The translations under genes and the position numbers were made by a program. The notes under the pieces were generated by a model that was not told where the DNA came from, did no database searches, and saw only the letters and a program-made list of their open reading frames with translations. Shown piece after piece: positions 27,609 through 36,614 of a stretch of 64,000 nucleotides of DNA. This stretch comes from Ilyomonas sp965199845 (GTDB lineage: Bacteria > Bacteroidota > Bacteroidia > Chitinophagales > Chitinophagaceae): positions 57,450 through 121,449 of the forward strand of contig CBDATZ010000045.1 of the NCBI GenBank assembly GCA_965199845.1, given 5' to 3'. Numbering within the stretch: position 1 is the stretch's first letter; each line of letters opens with the position of its first letter.

Positions 27609-28235
27609 TTATTGGTTCTGACGGGCTTCTGTTTTGATGTCTTTATTTTCAATGGTAGCCCACCTTTCAATCAGGAAGCCATGTGGATTATTATCACTGC
27701 GAGACACATTACGCAGGTAGCCTTCGGTAAGCAGGGAGCGATAAACGATACTGGTGGAACGGATGATTTTCTCTGTGGCAAAACACCTGAAATAATAAGG
27801 ATATGAATTAACGTTAACAGCTACGCTATCTACCTCTATCTGCTGACTGATATTGCCTGCGATGATGTTGTTGTAATAGCCATTCTCTTTCAAATCTTCG
27901 TACTGTCTTTTGGCACTGGCATCAGCGAGGTATAAAGCCTTTGTGATGTTGTGTTGTATTACCTTGTCATCCGGGTCTAAGGTGAAGAAGTACTGGTGAA
28001 ATGTTTTGACATGATCCCTTGCTTCCACCGGTATGTTATCCTTCCGGTCTGCTGCCATAGCTTCTAAGGCTTTGCCGTTTGCCAGTACATATACTTTGCT
28101 TTGTGTAATGGCAGCTAACTGGTAGCTTTTGAACAGGACAAACCCGCAGAGCAGGAAACAACAAGCCACAATGACCACCGTAAACATTCGCACATGCTGA
28201 AAAGCCGTTTCTATATTTTTCATTTTTGTAAACAT
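27609..28235 (-). CDS. traK: conjugative transposon protein TraK
   Basis: This 208-residue protein has an N-terminal transmembrane helix (MFTVVIVACCFLLCGFVLFKSY) and a periplasmic domain with ALEAMAADRKDNIPVEARDH and KTFHQYFFTLDPDD, typical of TraK, the VirB8-like part of the Bacteroidota transfer channel. ATG at 28235 is used; ATG at 28223 is also possible. It is 2 bp from the traJ stop codon, so the two are in one operon. Confidence 0.9.
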   Translation of the reverse strand: MFTKMKNIETAFQHVRMFTVVIVACCFLLCGFVLFKSYQLAAITQSKVYVLANGKALEAMAADRKDNIPVEARDHVKTFHQYFFTLDPDDKVIQHNITKALYLADASAKRQYEDLKENGYYNNIIAGNISQQIEVDSVAVNVNSYPYYFRCFATEKIIRSTSIVYRSLLTEGYLRNVSRSDNNPHGFLIERWATIENKDIKTEARQNQ

Positions 28236-28237
28236 GG

Positions 28238-29497
28238 TCAGTAGATTTTTTTATCGCCCGAAAGCCTGTTTTTTAGATAATGATGCGCTTTGCCATACGC
28301 ATTTCCTGCCCCGTGAGCCATACCGGAACCGGAGGGCGAAGTGTTGTATCCTTCTCTGAAATTGCCTCCTGTACTCATCATGTTTTGTTCACTCCTGTCT
28401 GCCCGGTTTAAAAGTGAAGAACCGGCAGTCATACCGCTACTTACCGCACCACCGGCAGCTCCCATTGTTAGTGCGCTTACTTTACTGCCCAACGCATCAC
28501 CACCACCTACATGCATGATATAACCTGCCATGGAAGGAACGGTGAAGTAGCCGATGATGCCAATGATTAAAAAGATGAGGTATCCCATATCGGTATGACT
28601 GAAAAAGGTTTCGCCAAAACCGTTTACCTGCTGGATATCTATCTTCAGCATGTTCTCCTGTATCTTTCCCATGATGCCTCCGAAGATGTTGGCAACCGGC
28701 AGCCACAGGAACACATTGATGTAGCGGGCAAGCCAGTGGCGAAGCGTATGGTGAAAGCCATCAAACACACTGAGTCCGAAGGCAAGCGGACCCAGGATAG
28801 CGAGAATGATGAGATTGAACGTGCGAATGGTATTGATGCAAAGCGATGCAGCCGCAAATAAAACCTGCAATATCTCGCTCATCCATTCCTTGATCGAATT
28901 GCGAAAGTTGAAAGAAGCTTTTGCCATCGCAAATTTAATGTCATCACCGATGCCTTCAAACATAGTCTCGTTAGACGCATCCTTACCCTGATGCGTGTAC
29001 TCGTACCATTTGTCTTTGTTTCCTTCACCGGACTCACCGACATACATCTCGTACAGGTAGCTGCCTTTTACGGCTTCTTCTTTTTGCTTTAAGAGAAAGG
29101 CAACCGCACTATCGGAGTTGGTCACCATAGCACTGGTAGCCACTACGGTTGGTTGCATCACGCCGTTAATCAGGCTGATCACAGAAGGAAATACCATAAT
29201 AGCGAAACCAATAGCAAAGGGTCGGAAAAGAGGATAGAAATCGATCGGCTCAGCACTGGCTAAATGACGCCATACTCTCGCCCCGATAAACCACAGGGCG
29301 GCAAAGCCGGCGATGAGTTGCCCGATACCGGTAAGCCCTGAACACAAGGGTATCATTTGATTGTAAATCCCATCAAGCACATCACGCAGGCTGTAGAGTT
29401 CATTTGTTACTCCGCCACTGTTATCCTGTGCCGCTGACCAAAAAGGCAATAGCATTCCCGTAACTGCCCAAAAGGCAATTTTCAGATTCTGGTTCAT
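28238..29497 (-). CDS. traJ: conjugative transposon protein TraJ
   Basis: This 419-residue polytopic membrane protein has an N-terminal signal/TM segment, five or so further helices (for example LIILAILGPLAFGLSVFDG and WLARYINVFLWLPVANIFG) and a Gly/Ser-rich cytoplasmic tail. This is TraJ, the VirB6-like inner-membrane subunit of Bacteroidota conjugation systems. It lies between the TraI-like genes and traK in the usual order. Confidence 0.9.
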   Translation of the reverse strand: MNQNLKIAFWAVTGMLLPFWSAAQDNSGGVTNELYSLRDVLDGIYNQMIPLCSGLTGIGQLIAGFAALWFIGARVWRHLASAEPIDFYPLFRPFAIGFAIMVFPSVISLINGVMQPTVVATSAMVTNSDSAVAFLLKQKEEAVKGSYLYEMYVGESGEGNKDKWYEYTHQGKDASNETMFEGIGDDIKFAMAKASFNFRNSIKEWMSEILQVLFAAASLCINTIRTFNLIILAILGPLAFGLSVFDGFHHTLRHWLARYINVFLWLPVANIFGGIMGKIQENMLKIDIQQVNGFGETFFSHTDMGYLIFLIIGIIGYFTVPSMAGYIMHVGGGDALGSKVSALTMGAAGGAVSSGMTAGSSLLNRADRSEQNMMSTGGNFREGYNTSPSGSGMAHGAGNAYGKAHHYLKNRLSGDKKIY

Positions 29498-29514
29498 ACT
29501 CTTGTTTTACTTGT

Positions 29515-30144
29515 TTATTTTATACCAAAGAGGCGGTTCATTTGCCCCGCGTCATGCTGTTCTTTTGAACGTTGCAGCAGAAGGATAGCGTTATGATTAT
29601 TGAAGCTTCGCAGGAACTGAAGTTTATCCTGCATATCTGTATATATTTTATCAATACCTGCCAGGCGTTCATCATCGCTCATCCTGAGTTTGTTGGCAGT
29701 AAGCACCAGGGTAAGATCATCCAGGCCTTTCAGTGACTGATTAAAGAGGTTCCCATAAACCTGCCCGATGTAAAGGATTTCATCGGGATTGAGTACACCG
29801 CTCCTTTTACAATTGGCAAATGCCGGTTTGTATTCCTTTACCAGTCGCAACTGGTCCCGGATAATCTGGGGTATCTTCCAATACTTACGAACCGATGGGC
29901 TGACTAGCCACAAGCCATCCAGAAATGCCTGGTGTAAATTGAAGTTACCTTGCGAGATATCCCGAATGGTTGAATAACCTTTGGATACAACTTCATAACC
30001 TTCTTTCATGTCCTTTAAAATTCCTTTCATCTGCGAAAGCTTCTCCCAATCCAGCAACAGCTGCTGTGCTTCATATGTTTGTGCATCACACCTGTTTTGT
30101 ATAGCGAAGAATGAGCAGAGTATGATGATTATACTAAACTTCAT
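29515..30144 (-). CDS. TraI-like secreted conjugation protein, copy 3
   Basis: This 209-residue protein has a signal peptide (ending RCDAQ) and a helical body. The C-terminus SDDERLAGIDKIYTDMQDK with NNHNAILLLQRSKEQ is related to the two upstream genes at 30152 and 30859, so these are tandem paralogues. Such proteins resemble VirB5-like periplasmic helical subunits in architecture. The role is inferred from their place before traJ. Confidence 0.75.
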   Translation of the reverse strand: MKFSIIIILCSFFAIQNRCDAQTYEAQQLLLDWEKLSQMKGILKDMKEGYEVVSKGYSTIRDISQGNFNLHQAFLDGLWLVSPSVRKYWKIPQIIRDQLRLVKEYKPAFANCKRSGVLNPDEILYIGQVYGNLFNQSLKGLDDLTLVLTANKLRMSDDERLAGIDKIYTDMQDKLQFLRSFNNHNAILLLQRSKEQHDAGQMNRLFGIK

Positions 30145-30151
30145 GTGTAAG

Positions 30152-30805
30152 TTATTTAAGATTATACAAGGATTGTAAGGAAGATGTTTCTACCCCTTCC
30201 TTTTGCCGGTTCAGCGTAAGTATATTTACCTGCCTGCTGAAGGTTTGTGCGAACCCGTATTTGTTGAGCATATTTTTATAGATAGCATCAATACGCTGCA
30301 AGCGCTCATCATCCTCTAACCGGAGTTGTCCATCAGTCAAAAGCGTAATTAGATCGCTTATATCGTTTGTACAGTTCTGTAACAGGCTTATAAAAACGGA
30401 ATTGATATACTGCCTTTCATTGCTGTGGAGTTGATTTGATTGATTTGATTGATTTGCACTTTCATAGTATCTCTTGTATTGTTTGTTGATGTTTAATTGC
30501 AAAGCAATAATGTCTGCTATCCGTGAATACTGTTGAAGGGATGGATTGATATGAGTCAGGGAAGAAAAGAAAGCTTCGTGTAAAGTAAACTCTCCGTTTT
30601 TGATTTTGCTGATTGTTTGCAAACCACCCTTTGCTATTTGATAGCCTTTGCTTACGTATCCCTCGTATACTTGCAGGGCTGCCACCTGTTGGGTCAGATA
30701 TTTGATTTGAGTTTTCTTTTGCTTAAACCACTCATCCCAGGTTTGTGCATGAAGGCTGACTGCTATAAAAGAAAAAACAATAACAAGCACACTGATTTTT
30801 TTCAT
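30152..30805 (-). CDS. TraI-like secreted conjugation protein, copy 2
   Basis: This 217-residue protein has a signal peptide (ending SLHAQ), the motif YEGYVSKGYQIAKGGLQTI (copy 3 has YEVVSKGYSTIRD) and C-terminal LEDDERLQRIDAIYKNML. A TTGATT-repeat stretch encodes NQSNQSNQ near residue 118, a likely slippage-prone microsatellite. It is separated by 7 bp from copy 3. The function is inferred: envelope part of the transfer machine. Confidence 0.75.
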   Translation of the reverse strand: MKKISVLVIVFSFIAVSLHAQTWDEWFKQKKTQIKYLTQQVAALQVYEGYVSKGYQIAKGGLQTISKIKNGEFTLHEAFFSSLTHINPSLQQYSRIADIIALQLNINKQYKRYYESANQSNQSNQLHSNERQYINSVFISLLQNCTNDISDLITLLTDGQLRLEDDERLQRIDAIYKNMLNKYGFAQTFSRQVNILTLNRQKEGVETSSLQSLYNLK

Positions 30806-30858
30806 ACTTCACTTTTTTACTGTTCACAAAATCTATTCTTGTTCTGATTATTTAAAAG

Positions 30859-31527
30859 CTATAAACCATACATAGCTTTCACCGTTTGCGCTTCGTTTGC
30901 GTCTTTTGCTCTTTGTAAAGAGAGCATCGCATTTTGGTTGTTGAACCGGTGCAAATCGCTATAATTCTGATTTACTTTATCCGCCACGCTGTTAATGATT
31001 TCAAGCCGTTTTGCATCGGACATTTGTGTTACGAATGAATTTACCACAAGAAGAAGGGCATCCACATTTTTCACCGTTTCGTCCAAGATGCCGGCATATA
31101 CTTTTGACATATAACTCACTTCGCCTGCCGTGAAATGATCATCATGTTGCAGCGTATGCCAGGCATGTTTGTACTCAGCCACCAGCTGCGCCTGTTTTGT
31201 AGAAATATCTTTAACCTGGTGGTAGAGAGTAATCACTGATTTTACCTGCGACAAGCCTTTGTAATAATCGCTGTACAAGTCCTTTTGCTTTTGCACCCAA
31301 CCCGTTATTTCATTTAAGTGCAACCCGCTCATACTGTTTTCGATTACTTTTTGTGCGTTTTGTAACCAGATGGTTTTGTTTTGAAGCCGCTGCACTTCCA
31401 GGTCAACGGCTTTGATGACTTTTGTTACGCCTTGTTTGATCACATCAGCCACCGGTATCTGAGCAGGTAAATGGCGCGGTATGAAAAAGGCAATTGAGAG
31501 AAGAAAAAAGATGATGAGTTTATTCAT
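30859..31527 (-). CDS. traI: conjugative transposon protein TraI
   Basis: This 222-residue secreted helical protein has signal MNKLIIFFLLSIAFFIP, then VIKAVDLEVQRLQNKTIWLQ and LSQVKSVITLYHQVKDIS, the recognisable TraI pattern of Bacteroidota elements (unrelated to the F-plasmid relaxase TraI). Its C-terminal NNQNAMLSLQRAKDANEAQ aligns with copies 2 and 3. A helical VirB5-like role is inferred. Confidence 0.8.
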   Translation of the reverse strand: MNKLIIFFLLSIAFFIPRHLPAQIPVADVIKQGVTKVIKAVDLEVQRLQNKTIWLQNAQKVIENSMSGLHLNEITGWVQKQKDLYSDYYKGLSQVKSVITLYHQVKDISTKQAQLVAEYKHAWHTLQHDDHFTAGEVSYMSKVYAGILDETVKNVDALLLVVNSFVTQMSDAKRLEIINSVADKVNQNYSDLHRFNNQNAMLSLQRAKDANEAQTVKAMYGL

Positions 31528-31634
31528 AACAGCTAAGTATTAAACAAATAATAAAACAGGTGGTCAGTTTGCCGCGGAATCGTTGACCATCCCGCAACAT
31601 GTAGTGGTCATTATCAGCAAAATCTCCAGATAAA

Positions 31635-32021
31635 TCAGGGCATTACTTTCGTGTATTCACTCGCCCCTTCAAAAAGCCTCCTGTTGTCAGGATCAAAAGA
31701 AAAAGTCTTTCCAAGCCTCTGCTCGAATAAGTTGTCCGACTTGTCATTGTAAACAGCCATCAGGTTTGTTTCCGAATGCTTCAGCGGCGACACCTTGTTA
31801 TCCCTGATACGCTGATAACCGGTCCGGTTTACAATTAAGTAGTTGTTGCCCGAGATACGTTGAATAATAAATGTATCATTTCCGATATAAAACTGGTTTT
31901 TCACTTCCTTTACGTAAGTACCCGGAATAAACCGTTTGATGACGGCACTCCTGTCCGGTGATACCGTACACCCCAGGAGTGCCAGTACATAAATCCAGAG
32001 TGTTGTCTTTACACAGCGCAT
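31635..32021 (-). CDS. small lipoprotein of the tra operon
   Basis: This 128-residue protein has a lipobox (LALLGC). The body RFIPGTYVKEVKNQFYIGND followed by FIIQRISGNNYLIVNRTGYQR is beta-rich and recurs between traG and traI in Bacteroidota elements. It may be an entry-exclusion or envelope accessory protein; nothing in the sequence decides this. Confidence 0.7.
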   Translation of the reverse strand: MRCVKTTLWIYVLALLGCTVSPDRSAVIKRFIPGTYVKEVKNQFYIGNDTFIIQRISGNNYLIVNRTGYQRIRDNKVSPLKHSETNLMAVYNDKSDNLFEQRLGKTFSFDPDNRRLFEGASEYTKVMP

Positions 32022-32045
32022 AAGCTTGTTTTAAATAGTGAATGT

Positions 32046-34499
32046 TTATTCTTTCTCTTTTACGTCAGCCATTAGTTTTTTGATACCTTTTTCCATACTG
32101 CCCCACTTGTCAGTGTACTGAAGCACTTTCAACTTTTCCTTTTCTTCCGTTGTGTAGGTGAAGTATTCTTCGGGCGATAGTTCGTTGCGGTAGACTTTCA
32201 TCACCTGCCCACCCAGGTCAATAAAAACCTCCCTGTATTTCTTTCCCGGCTCATTGTTCCGGTTGACAGACAGCAGGATCGTTTTGCCTTTATCGGACAA
32301 GCCTAAAGCCGCCTGCAAACCATCAAATTTGTTCATGAACTTGCGCATGTCCATCAGCACTTTGATGTCTGCGTTATTAATGATCGCTTCCTTAATTACA
32401 GGTGAACTGATGACATCATCCAACTCTTGTGTAACCACTATCGCAATGCCGTTAAACTTTCTGACCGTCTTATAGACATACCTGATAAATTCAGCCATAC
32501 CTGCCTTGGCGATCGCCTTCCAGGCTTCTTCGATCACGAGCACTTTACGAATGCCTTTGAGCTTTCGCATCTTGGAAATAAAGAGCTCCATGATGATGAG
32601 TGTCACGACCGGAAAGAGAATCGGGTGGTCTTTGATAGTATCCAACTCGAATACAATAAAGCGCTGCCGCAGGAGGTCAAGGTTCTGATCGGCGTTCAGC
32701 AGGTAATCGAACTCACCACCCTTATAGTAGGGTCTGAGAACATACAGGAAGTTGTCAATGTCAAAGTCCCTGTCTTTTACTTTGTGTTCTTTCAGAACGG
32801 ATACATACACGCTCTCCAAATACCCGTAAAAAGTGTTGAAACACGGAAATACACTCTTATGAAACAGCAGCCAGTCGTAGTATCCCTGTAAAGCATTAGA
32901 CAGTGCCACATATTCTGCCCGGTTAAAGCTTTGGTCTTCTTTTTTCCAAAGCGATACCAGGAGGGCTTTCAGACTTTCCTTTTTTTCTGTATCCAAGGCT
33001 TCACCGGGTGATATATAGAAAGGATTAAACCGGATCGGGTTCGCATCCGAATAGGTAAAATAGTAGCCGTTCAGGAGCGTACACAAGCCTTTGTAGCTGC
33101 CACCAATATCCACAATGACCGCATGAGCACCGCTATCATACAGGCAGCGGGAGAGATGATTGGTGAATACCGATTTACCGCCACCGGAACCACCGACAAC
33201 AATCATGTTGCGGTTGGTAATGATCCCCTTTTCCATAGGCTCATCGAACAGGTCAACACCAACGGGTCTTCCCCATAAGCGTTCGGCTAACCGGAGCGTA
33301 CCCTGCGGCGCACTTTCGTAAGCGGTATCGCTGTTCACAAAGCACGAAGCGGGGTCAACAAAAGTTTCAATTAGGTGGTCCCTGGGCAGGTCAGCGTAAT
33401 TACCCGGTATGCCTGCCCAAAACAGTTGCGGTGCGCAGACGGTTTCCTGTTTAGGTACCGCATCGATTTGCGCAAAGGCAGCCCGCACCATTTCAATTTG
33501 TTTGGCTGCGTCCTCCTTGCCCGTAGCGATTGTCATTACGGTCACATTGAGAAAGCAGGGTCGCCTGCTGTCGGCTGTCAGTTCATGCAAAAACTCATTG
33601 ATAGCCTGGTTAGAAAAAGCATTTTCCCTTGAATAATGGGCAAGGGATAAGGTGCGTTTCGCTTTGCGTTCGTTGCGCCGCTTACTTTCATTCGCGTTGC
33701 CTAAGAAAAGGTAAGTAGTTGTAATATGATCCACCGGTAGTAATAATCCAAGGGGCGATGCATAACTAACCGGGAATACCGTTTTATCGGTGCTGAAAGC
33801 ATCATGTGTAATCCGGGATGAACAGTAGGAAGGAAAAGAATCAATATCAGCCAAGGTAAAGAACTGGCAGATGTCACTTCCTACTTTCACATGCCCGTTG
33901 AAGTCAATATCCTTTATGACGGGCTTGCTTCTGTCCCCAATCTGGTAGACATACTGCTCGATAATGCCTGCCCTCTTCTCACTGCTCAGAATTTCTTCCT
34001 CCCGCACCCGTGTCAAATGAATACCGGCTTCCTTCATCAGCCGTTTAAACTGGGCTACCTGTCCTTCCCAATCCTGCAGGGCTTTTGTGCTCACTGTTTG
34101 CTCAGGTGCGATGGAAGTGCGGAGCAGGTTATTCATTCCTGAGTTGGGTACTTGTCTCTTAACCGGCATTTTGGTAAGACTGATGATACATTCGTGTTCT
34201 AAGTAAGTTCGCCCCGCAAAGAATTGATCGCTGGCAGAGGCAAGAAAACTGTTTTCGCTTTTCCCGCTTACGCACTGTTTCCTTCTGTACCCATCCTGCT
34301 GAACAAATAAACTGTTATCGGGCAGGGATTGAATGGCTTTTATCCTTCCCTGGTTAAGCGCTTCGTATTCATCATTGGAACGGGTGAAACATTCCGGGTA
34401 ACGAGCCCGGAACAAAGCCGTAATATCCCCGTTCTTTGAAACGACAGCGTCGTGTTCCACTGTTGCAATCGGTGTATGTTTGTCCAGCCACTTTTCCAT
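32046..34499 (-). CDS. traG: conjugation ATPase TraG (VirB4-like)
   Basis: This 817-residue protein has Walker A GGSGGGKS near residues 434-441 and Walker B VLVIEEAWK near 655, with an N-terminal VirB4 partner domain (EKWLDKHTPIATVEHDAVVS). It powers pilus or channel assembly at the inner membrane. Its ATG overlaps the traF stop by one base (TAATG). Length and motifs are complete, so this part of the machine looks intact. Confidence 0.95.
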   Translation of the reverse strand: MEKWLDKHTPIATVEHDAVVSKNGDITALFRARYPECFTRSNDEYEALNQGRIKAIQSLPDNSLFVQQDGYRRKQCVSGKSENSFLASASDQFFAGRTYLEHECIISLTKMPVKRQVPNSGMNNLLRTSIAPEQTVSTKALQDWEGQVAQFKRLMKEAGIHLTRVREEEILSSEKRAGIIEQYVYQIGDRSKPVIKDIDFNGHVKVGSDICQFFTLADIDSFPSYCSSRITHDAFSTDKTVFPVSYASPLGLLLPVDHITTTYLFLGNANESKRRNERKAKRTLSLAHYSRENAFSNQAINEFLHELTADSRRPCFLNVTVMTIATGKEDAAKQIEMVRAAFAQIDAVPKQETVCAPQLFWAGIPGNYADLPRDHLIETFVDPASCFVNSDTAYESAPQGTLRLAERLWGRPVGVDLFDEPMEKGIITNRNMIVVGGSGGGKSVFTNHLSRCLYDSGAHAVIVDIGGSYKGLCTLLNGYYFTYSDANPIRFNPFYISPGEALDTEKKESLKALLVSLWKKEDQSFNRAEYVALSNALQGYYDWLLFHKSVFPCFNTFYGYLESVYVSVLKEHKVKDRDFDIDNFLYVLRPYYKGGEFDYLLNADQNLDLLRQRFIVFELDTIKDHPILFPVVTLIIMELFISKMRKLKGIRKVLVIEEAWKAIAKAGMAEFIRYVYKTVRKFNGIAIVVTQELDDVISSPVIKEAIINNADIKVLMDMRKFMNKFDGLQAALGLSDKGKTILLSVNRNNEPGKKYREVFIDLGGQVMKVYRNELSPEEYFTYTTEEKEKLKVLQYTDKWGSMEKGIKKLMADVKEKE

Positions 34500-34813
34500 T
34501 ACTTACTCATTAAGAATTTCCTTGACTTACTTTTTATTGCACTCGGTACTTTACTACTCGCAGCCTTTCGCATCCATCCGTATGGCCCGTAGGTATTGTT
34601 CAGCCGGTACACCCAAAAAAACACAAAGCCACCCAGGCAAACACCAATCAATAAGGTTAGGTAAGCATTTAAACCGGCGATGTATAGAATACTAAACAGC
34701 GTTAATACACTAACCAGACCCCCGGCAAAATACCAGATGTACTGCGCCTTCAATCCCCGGAATTCGAGTGGACGGTTGATGCCTTTGTTGATGCCATAAA
34801 TAGCGTTGCTCAT
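34499..34813 (-). CDS. traF: conjugative transposon protein TraF
   Basis: The protein has 104 residues from ATG at 34813 (MSNAIYGINKGINRPLEFRG). It has two transmembrane helices and the typical YGINKGINRP and KAQYIWYFAGG motifs of DUF4133/TraF, the VirB3-like membrane subunit. A reading from 34834 would overlap traE and lacks the family start. Confidence 0.9.
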   Translation of the reverse strand: MSNAIYGINKGINRPLEFRGLKAQYIWYFAGGLVSVLTLFSILYIAGLNAYLTLLIGVCLGGFVFFWVYRLNNTYGPYGWMRKAASSKVPSAIKSKSRKFLMSK

Positions 34814-34823
34814 ATGGGTTGGT

Positions 34824-35135
34824 TTAGATACCAAAGAAGGATTTCAGCACGGTGGCTACCACGACTAAGAATACGCAGGAGCCAAACCAGGCAGCGGCGG
34901 TAGAGCCGGTATCCGGATGACCGTTACTCCATTTCTGATACACTTTTACAGCCCCTACCAGTCCGACAATGGCACCGACGGCATACATCAGGTTGGTGCC
35001 GGAATCAAAATAGCTTTTCACCATATCGGTTGCCTGGTTGATACCGGCATTGCCGTCCTGTGCATCCGCATACATACTTACGCCGAAAAAGAAGGTTGCC
35101 AGGATGGCTTTTTGCAGTTGCTCTTTTCTTTTCTG
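34824..35135 (-). pseudogene. traE: traE with 5' end removed by IS scar
   Basis: The DUF4134/TraE body (DGNAGINQATDMVKSYFDSG, two TM helices) is complete. Codons upstream of ATG 35075 still spell a signal peptide, KEQLQKAILATFFFGVSMYA, but this frame runs into the 125-bp repeat at about 35135 and to a stop at 35178 without an ATG. The remaining ATG at 35075 falls inside the signal peptide. TraE is VirB2-like (pilin), so loss of its signal should impair transfer. Confidence 0.75.
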
Positions 35136-35260
35136 TAGATTTCGCTTAATTAAACCACTGATTTCGTGCAGAAGTGACTAGTAAAAGAATTGATGGTCAA
35201 CGTTTATATTGATCAACACCTTGCGGAATGTGTAATCAAGGGGTGAGAATTCATCCACTA
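35136..35260 (+). repeat. 125-bp direct repeat, copy B
   Basis: It matches copy A at 17707-17833 from TAGATTTCGCTTAATTAA to ATTCATCCACT in the same orientation. On its left it replaces the start of traE; on its right it meets an IS3-type orfB core on the minus strand. Confidence 0.7.
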
Positions 35261-35545
35261 ATACTTCCGTTTTTTCTTTCAATGTATGCATTCTGCGTAG
35301 GTTTGCCTGGTTGTATATACTGCAACATAATGTTGTTCTGCTCACACCACTGCTGCAGTTTATGAAAGATAAATTCAGGGCCATTATCTGTTCTGATAGC
35401 AAGCGGCTTGCTTCTTTCTGCTATCAACTGATCCAACACCCTTAATACTCTTAAAGAAGGTAGCGAGGTGTCCACTTCTATCGCCGGTGACTCCCGGTTG
35501 AAATCATCAATGACATTCCGGCATAAACCGGCTGAAAAGGCTTCC
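35258..35545 (-). pseudogene. IS3-family orfB catalytic-core fragment
   Basis: The minus strand reads RNVIDDFNRESPAIEVDTSL, continuing to RTDNGPEFI (second Asp) and PTQNAYIERKNGS (catalytic Glu) before a stop where the 125-bp repeat begins. The 5' part and the C-terminal RPHESL region are missing. The C-terminal part of a similar orfB lies at 17835 in the opposite orientation. Confidence 0.8.
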
Positions 35546-35626
35546 CCATATCCCCGATTTTATTCCATTCCTCCCTTGCCTTGATTGCGCCGGGGCTGGC
35601 TGTGCACCATAATAAATTTTAAAACG

Positions 35627-36112
35627 ATGAAAAAGATTATGGTAAATGCTGCCATCAGCGAAGTAGATAGTTTGAAAGTGAGTGAAGTAGAAGTTGTTTA
35701 TAAGACGCAGGTTAAGCCATCGCAGAGACCCATGGTATCACAATCAAAGGAAGTGTATGAACTGCTAAAAAGAAATTGGGATGACAGCAAAATTGATTTG
35801 ATTGAACAATTCAAAATTCTGTTGCTTAATCGTGCTAATAAAGTTCTAGGAATCTGTGAGCTGCCAAGTGGTGGAATATCAGGAACCGTAGCTGACCCGA
35901 AAATGATTTTTATAGCGGCTTTAAAAGCGGCAGCAAGCAATATCATCCTGACACATAACCATCCATCAGGAAACCTCAAACCAAGCCGGGCAGATATTGA
36001 ATTGACTAAAAGAATTAAAGAAGCAGGACAGCTGCTTGAAATCACAGTCTTAGACCACATCATTTTATCAAGCGAAGGCTTCTTTTCATTAGCCGATGAA
36101 GGAATGATGTAA
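35627..36112 (+). CDS. RadC-like JAB-domain protein
   Basis: The protein has 161 residues from ATG at 35627. It lacks the N-terminal helix-hairpin-helix of chromosomal RadC and consists of the JAB/MPN domain: ANKVLGICELPSGG, THNHPSGNLKPSRADI with the HxH...D metal site, and EITVLDHIILSSEG. Short RadC-like proteins are common in mobile elements and are sometimes called anti-restriction proteins, without firm proof. A strong terminator follows. Confidence 0.88.
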   Translation: MKKIMVNAAISEVDSLKVSEVEVVYKTQVKPSQRPMVSQSKEVYELLKRNWDDSKIDLIEQFKILLLNRANKVLGICELPSGGISGTVADPKMIFIAALKAAASNIILTHNHPSGNLKPSRADIELTKRIKEAGQLLEITVLDHIILSSEGFFSLADEGMM

Positions 36113-36118
36113 ACAAAA

Positions 36119-36163
36119 AGCAGCAAGCTTTTTGAAGTATTAAAGCTTGCTGCTAATTTTTCT
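36119..36163. terminator. bidirectional terminator between radC-like gene and 36182 gene
   Basis: A 13-bp stem, AGCAGCAAGCTTT with AAAGCTTGCTGCT, has a 10-nt loop followed by AATTTTT on the plus strand and preceded by AAACAAAAA, so it can serve both convergent genes. Confidence 0.8.
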
Positions 36164-36181
36164 CTTTAGATAAGAGTAAAG

Positions 36182-36469
36182 TCATTTGGCAGACAGCGTA
36201 ATAAGCTTGCTGTTCATCTCCTGCAATCCGGCTTTTGTTAGCAATTCTGCCGATACCGCCGTTAATTCTGTAACCGTCTCTTTTCCAGCTACACCCACAA
36301 TACCGGTGTCTCCGTTTGCTTCTTGATTTGCCAGCCCCATCTCTATCACTTTTGCCAGCAGCAATACATTTTTTCTCGACAGGTTCAGCGCAATTTTAAC
36401 CGGCTCATTCATGCCGGGAGAGGCCAATAAAATTTCATACACAATGGTAATGTCTTTCGTTGATAACAT
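36182..36469 (-). CDS. small conserved protein of unknown function
   Basis: This 95-residue helical protein has no signal peptide. The N-terminus MLSTKDITIVYEILLASPGM and a central NLSRKNVLLLAKVIEMGLA suggest a compact helical domain. It is convergent with the RadC-like gene and divergent from the primase-like gene at 36615. I do not recognise a family. Confidence 0.55.
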   Translation of the reverse strand: MLSTKDITIVYEILLASPGMNEPVKIALNLSRKNVLLLAKVIEMGLANQEANGDTGIVGVAGKETVTELTAVSAELLTKAGLQEMNSKLITLSAK

Positions 36470-36614
36470 ACGTCTGATTTTAAATTCACAAATTCATTTA
36501 CACAGGTCTAAAAATAATGAGGCAGAAAATAATCATCCTTATCAATTATTGAATGGGATGATGCTGTGTCTGCATTCTACTTTCACATCCGTTAAATGAT
36601 TTGTGAACAAGAAA

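Noticed and set aside
35178..35402. Minus-strand 74-codon frame ending FRKVLININVDHQFFY
   Set aside because: It is an out-of-frame reading across the IS3 orfB fragment that runs into the 125-bp repeat; it is a junction artefact.
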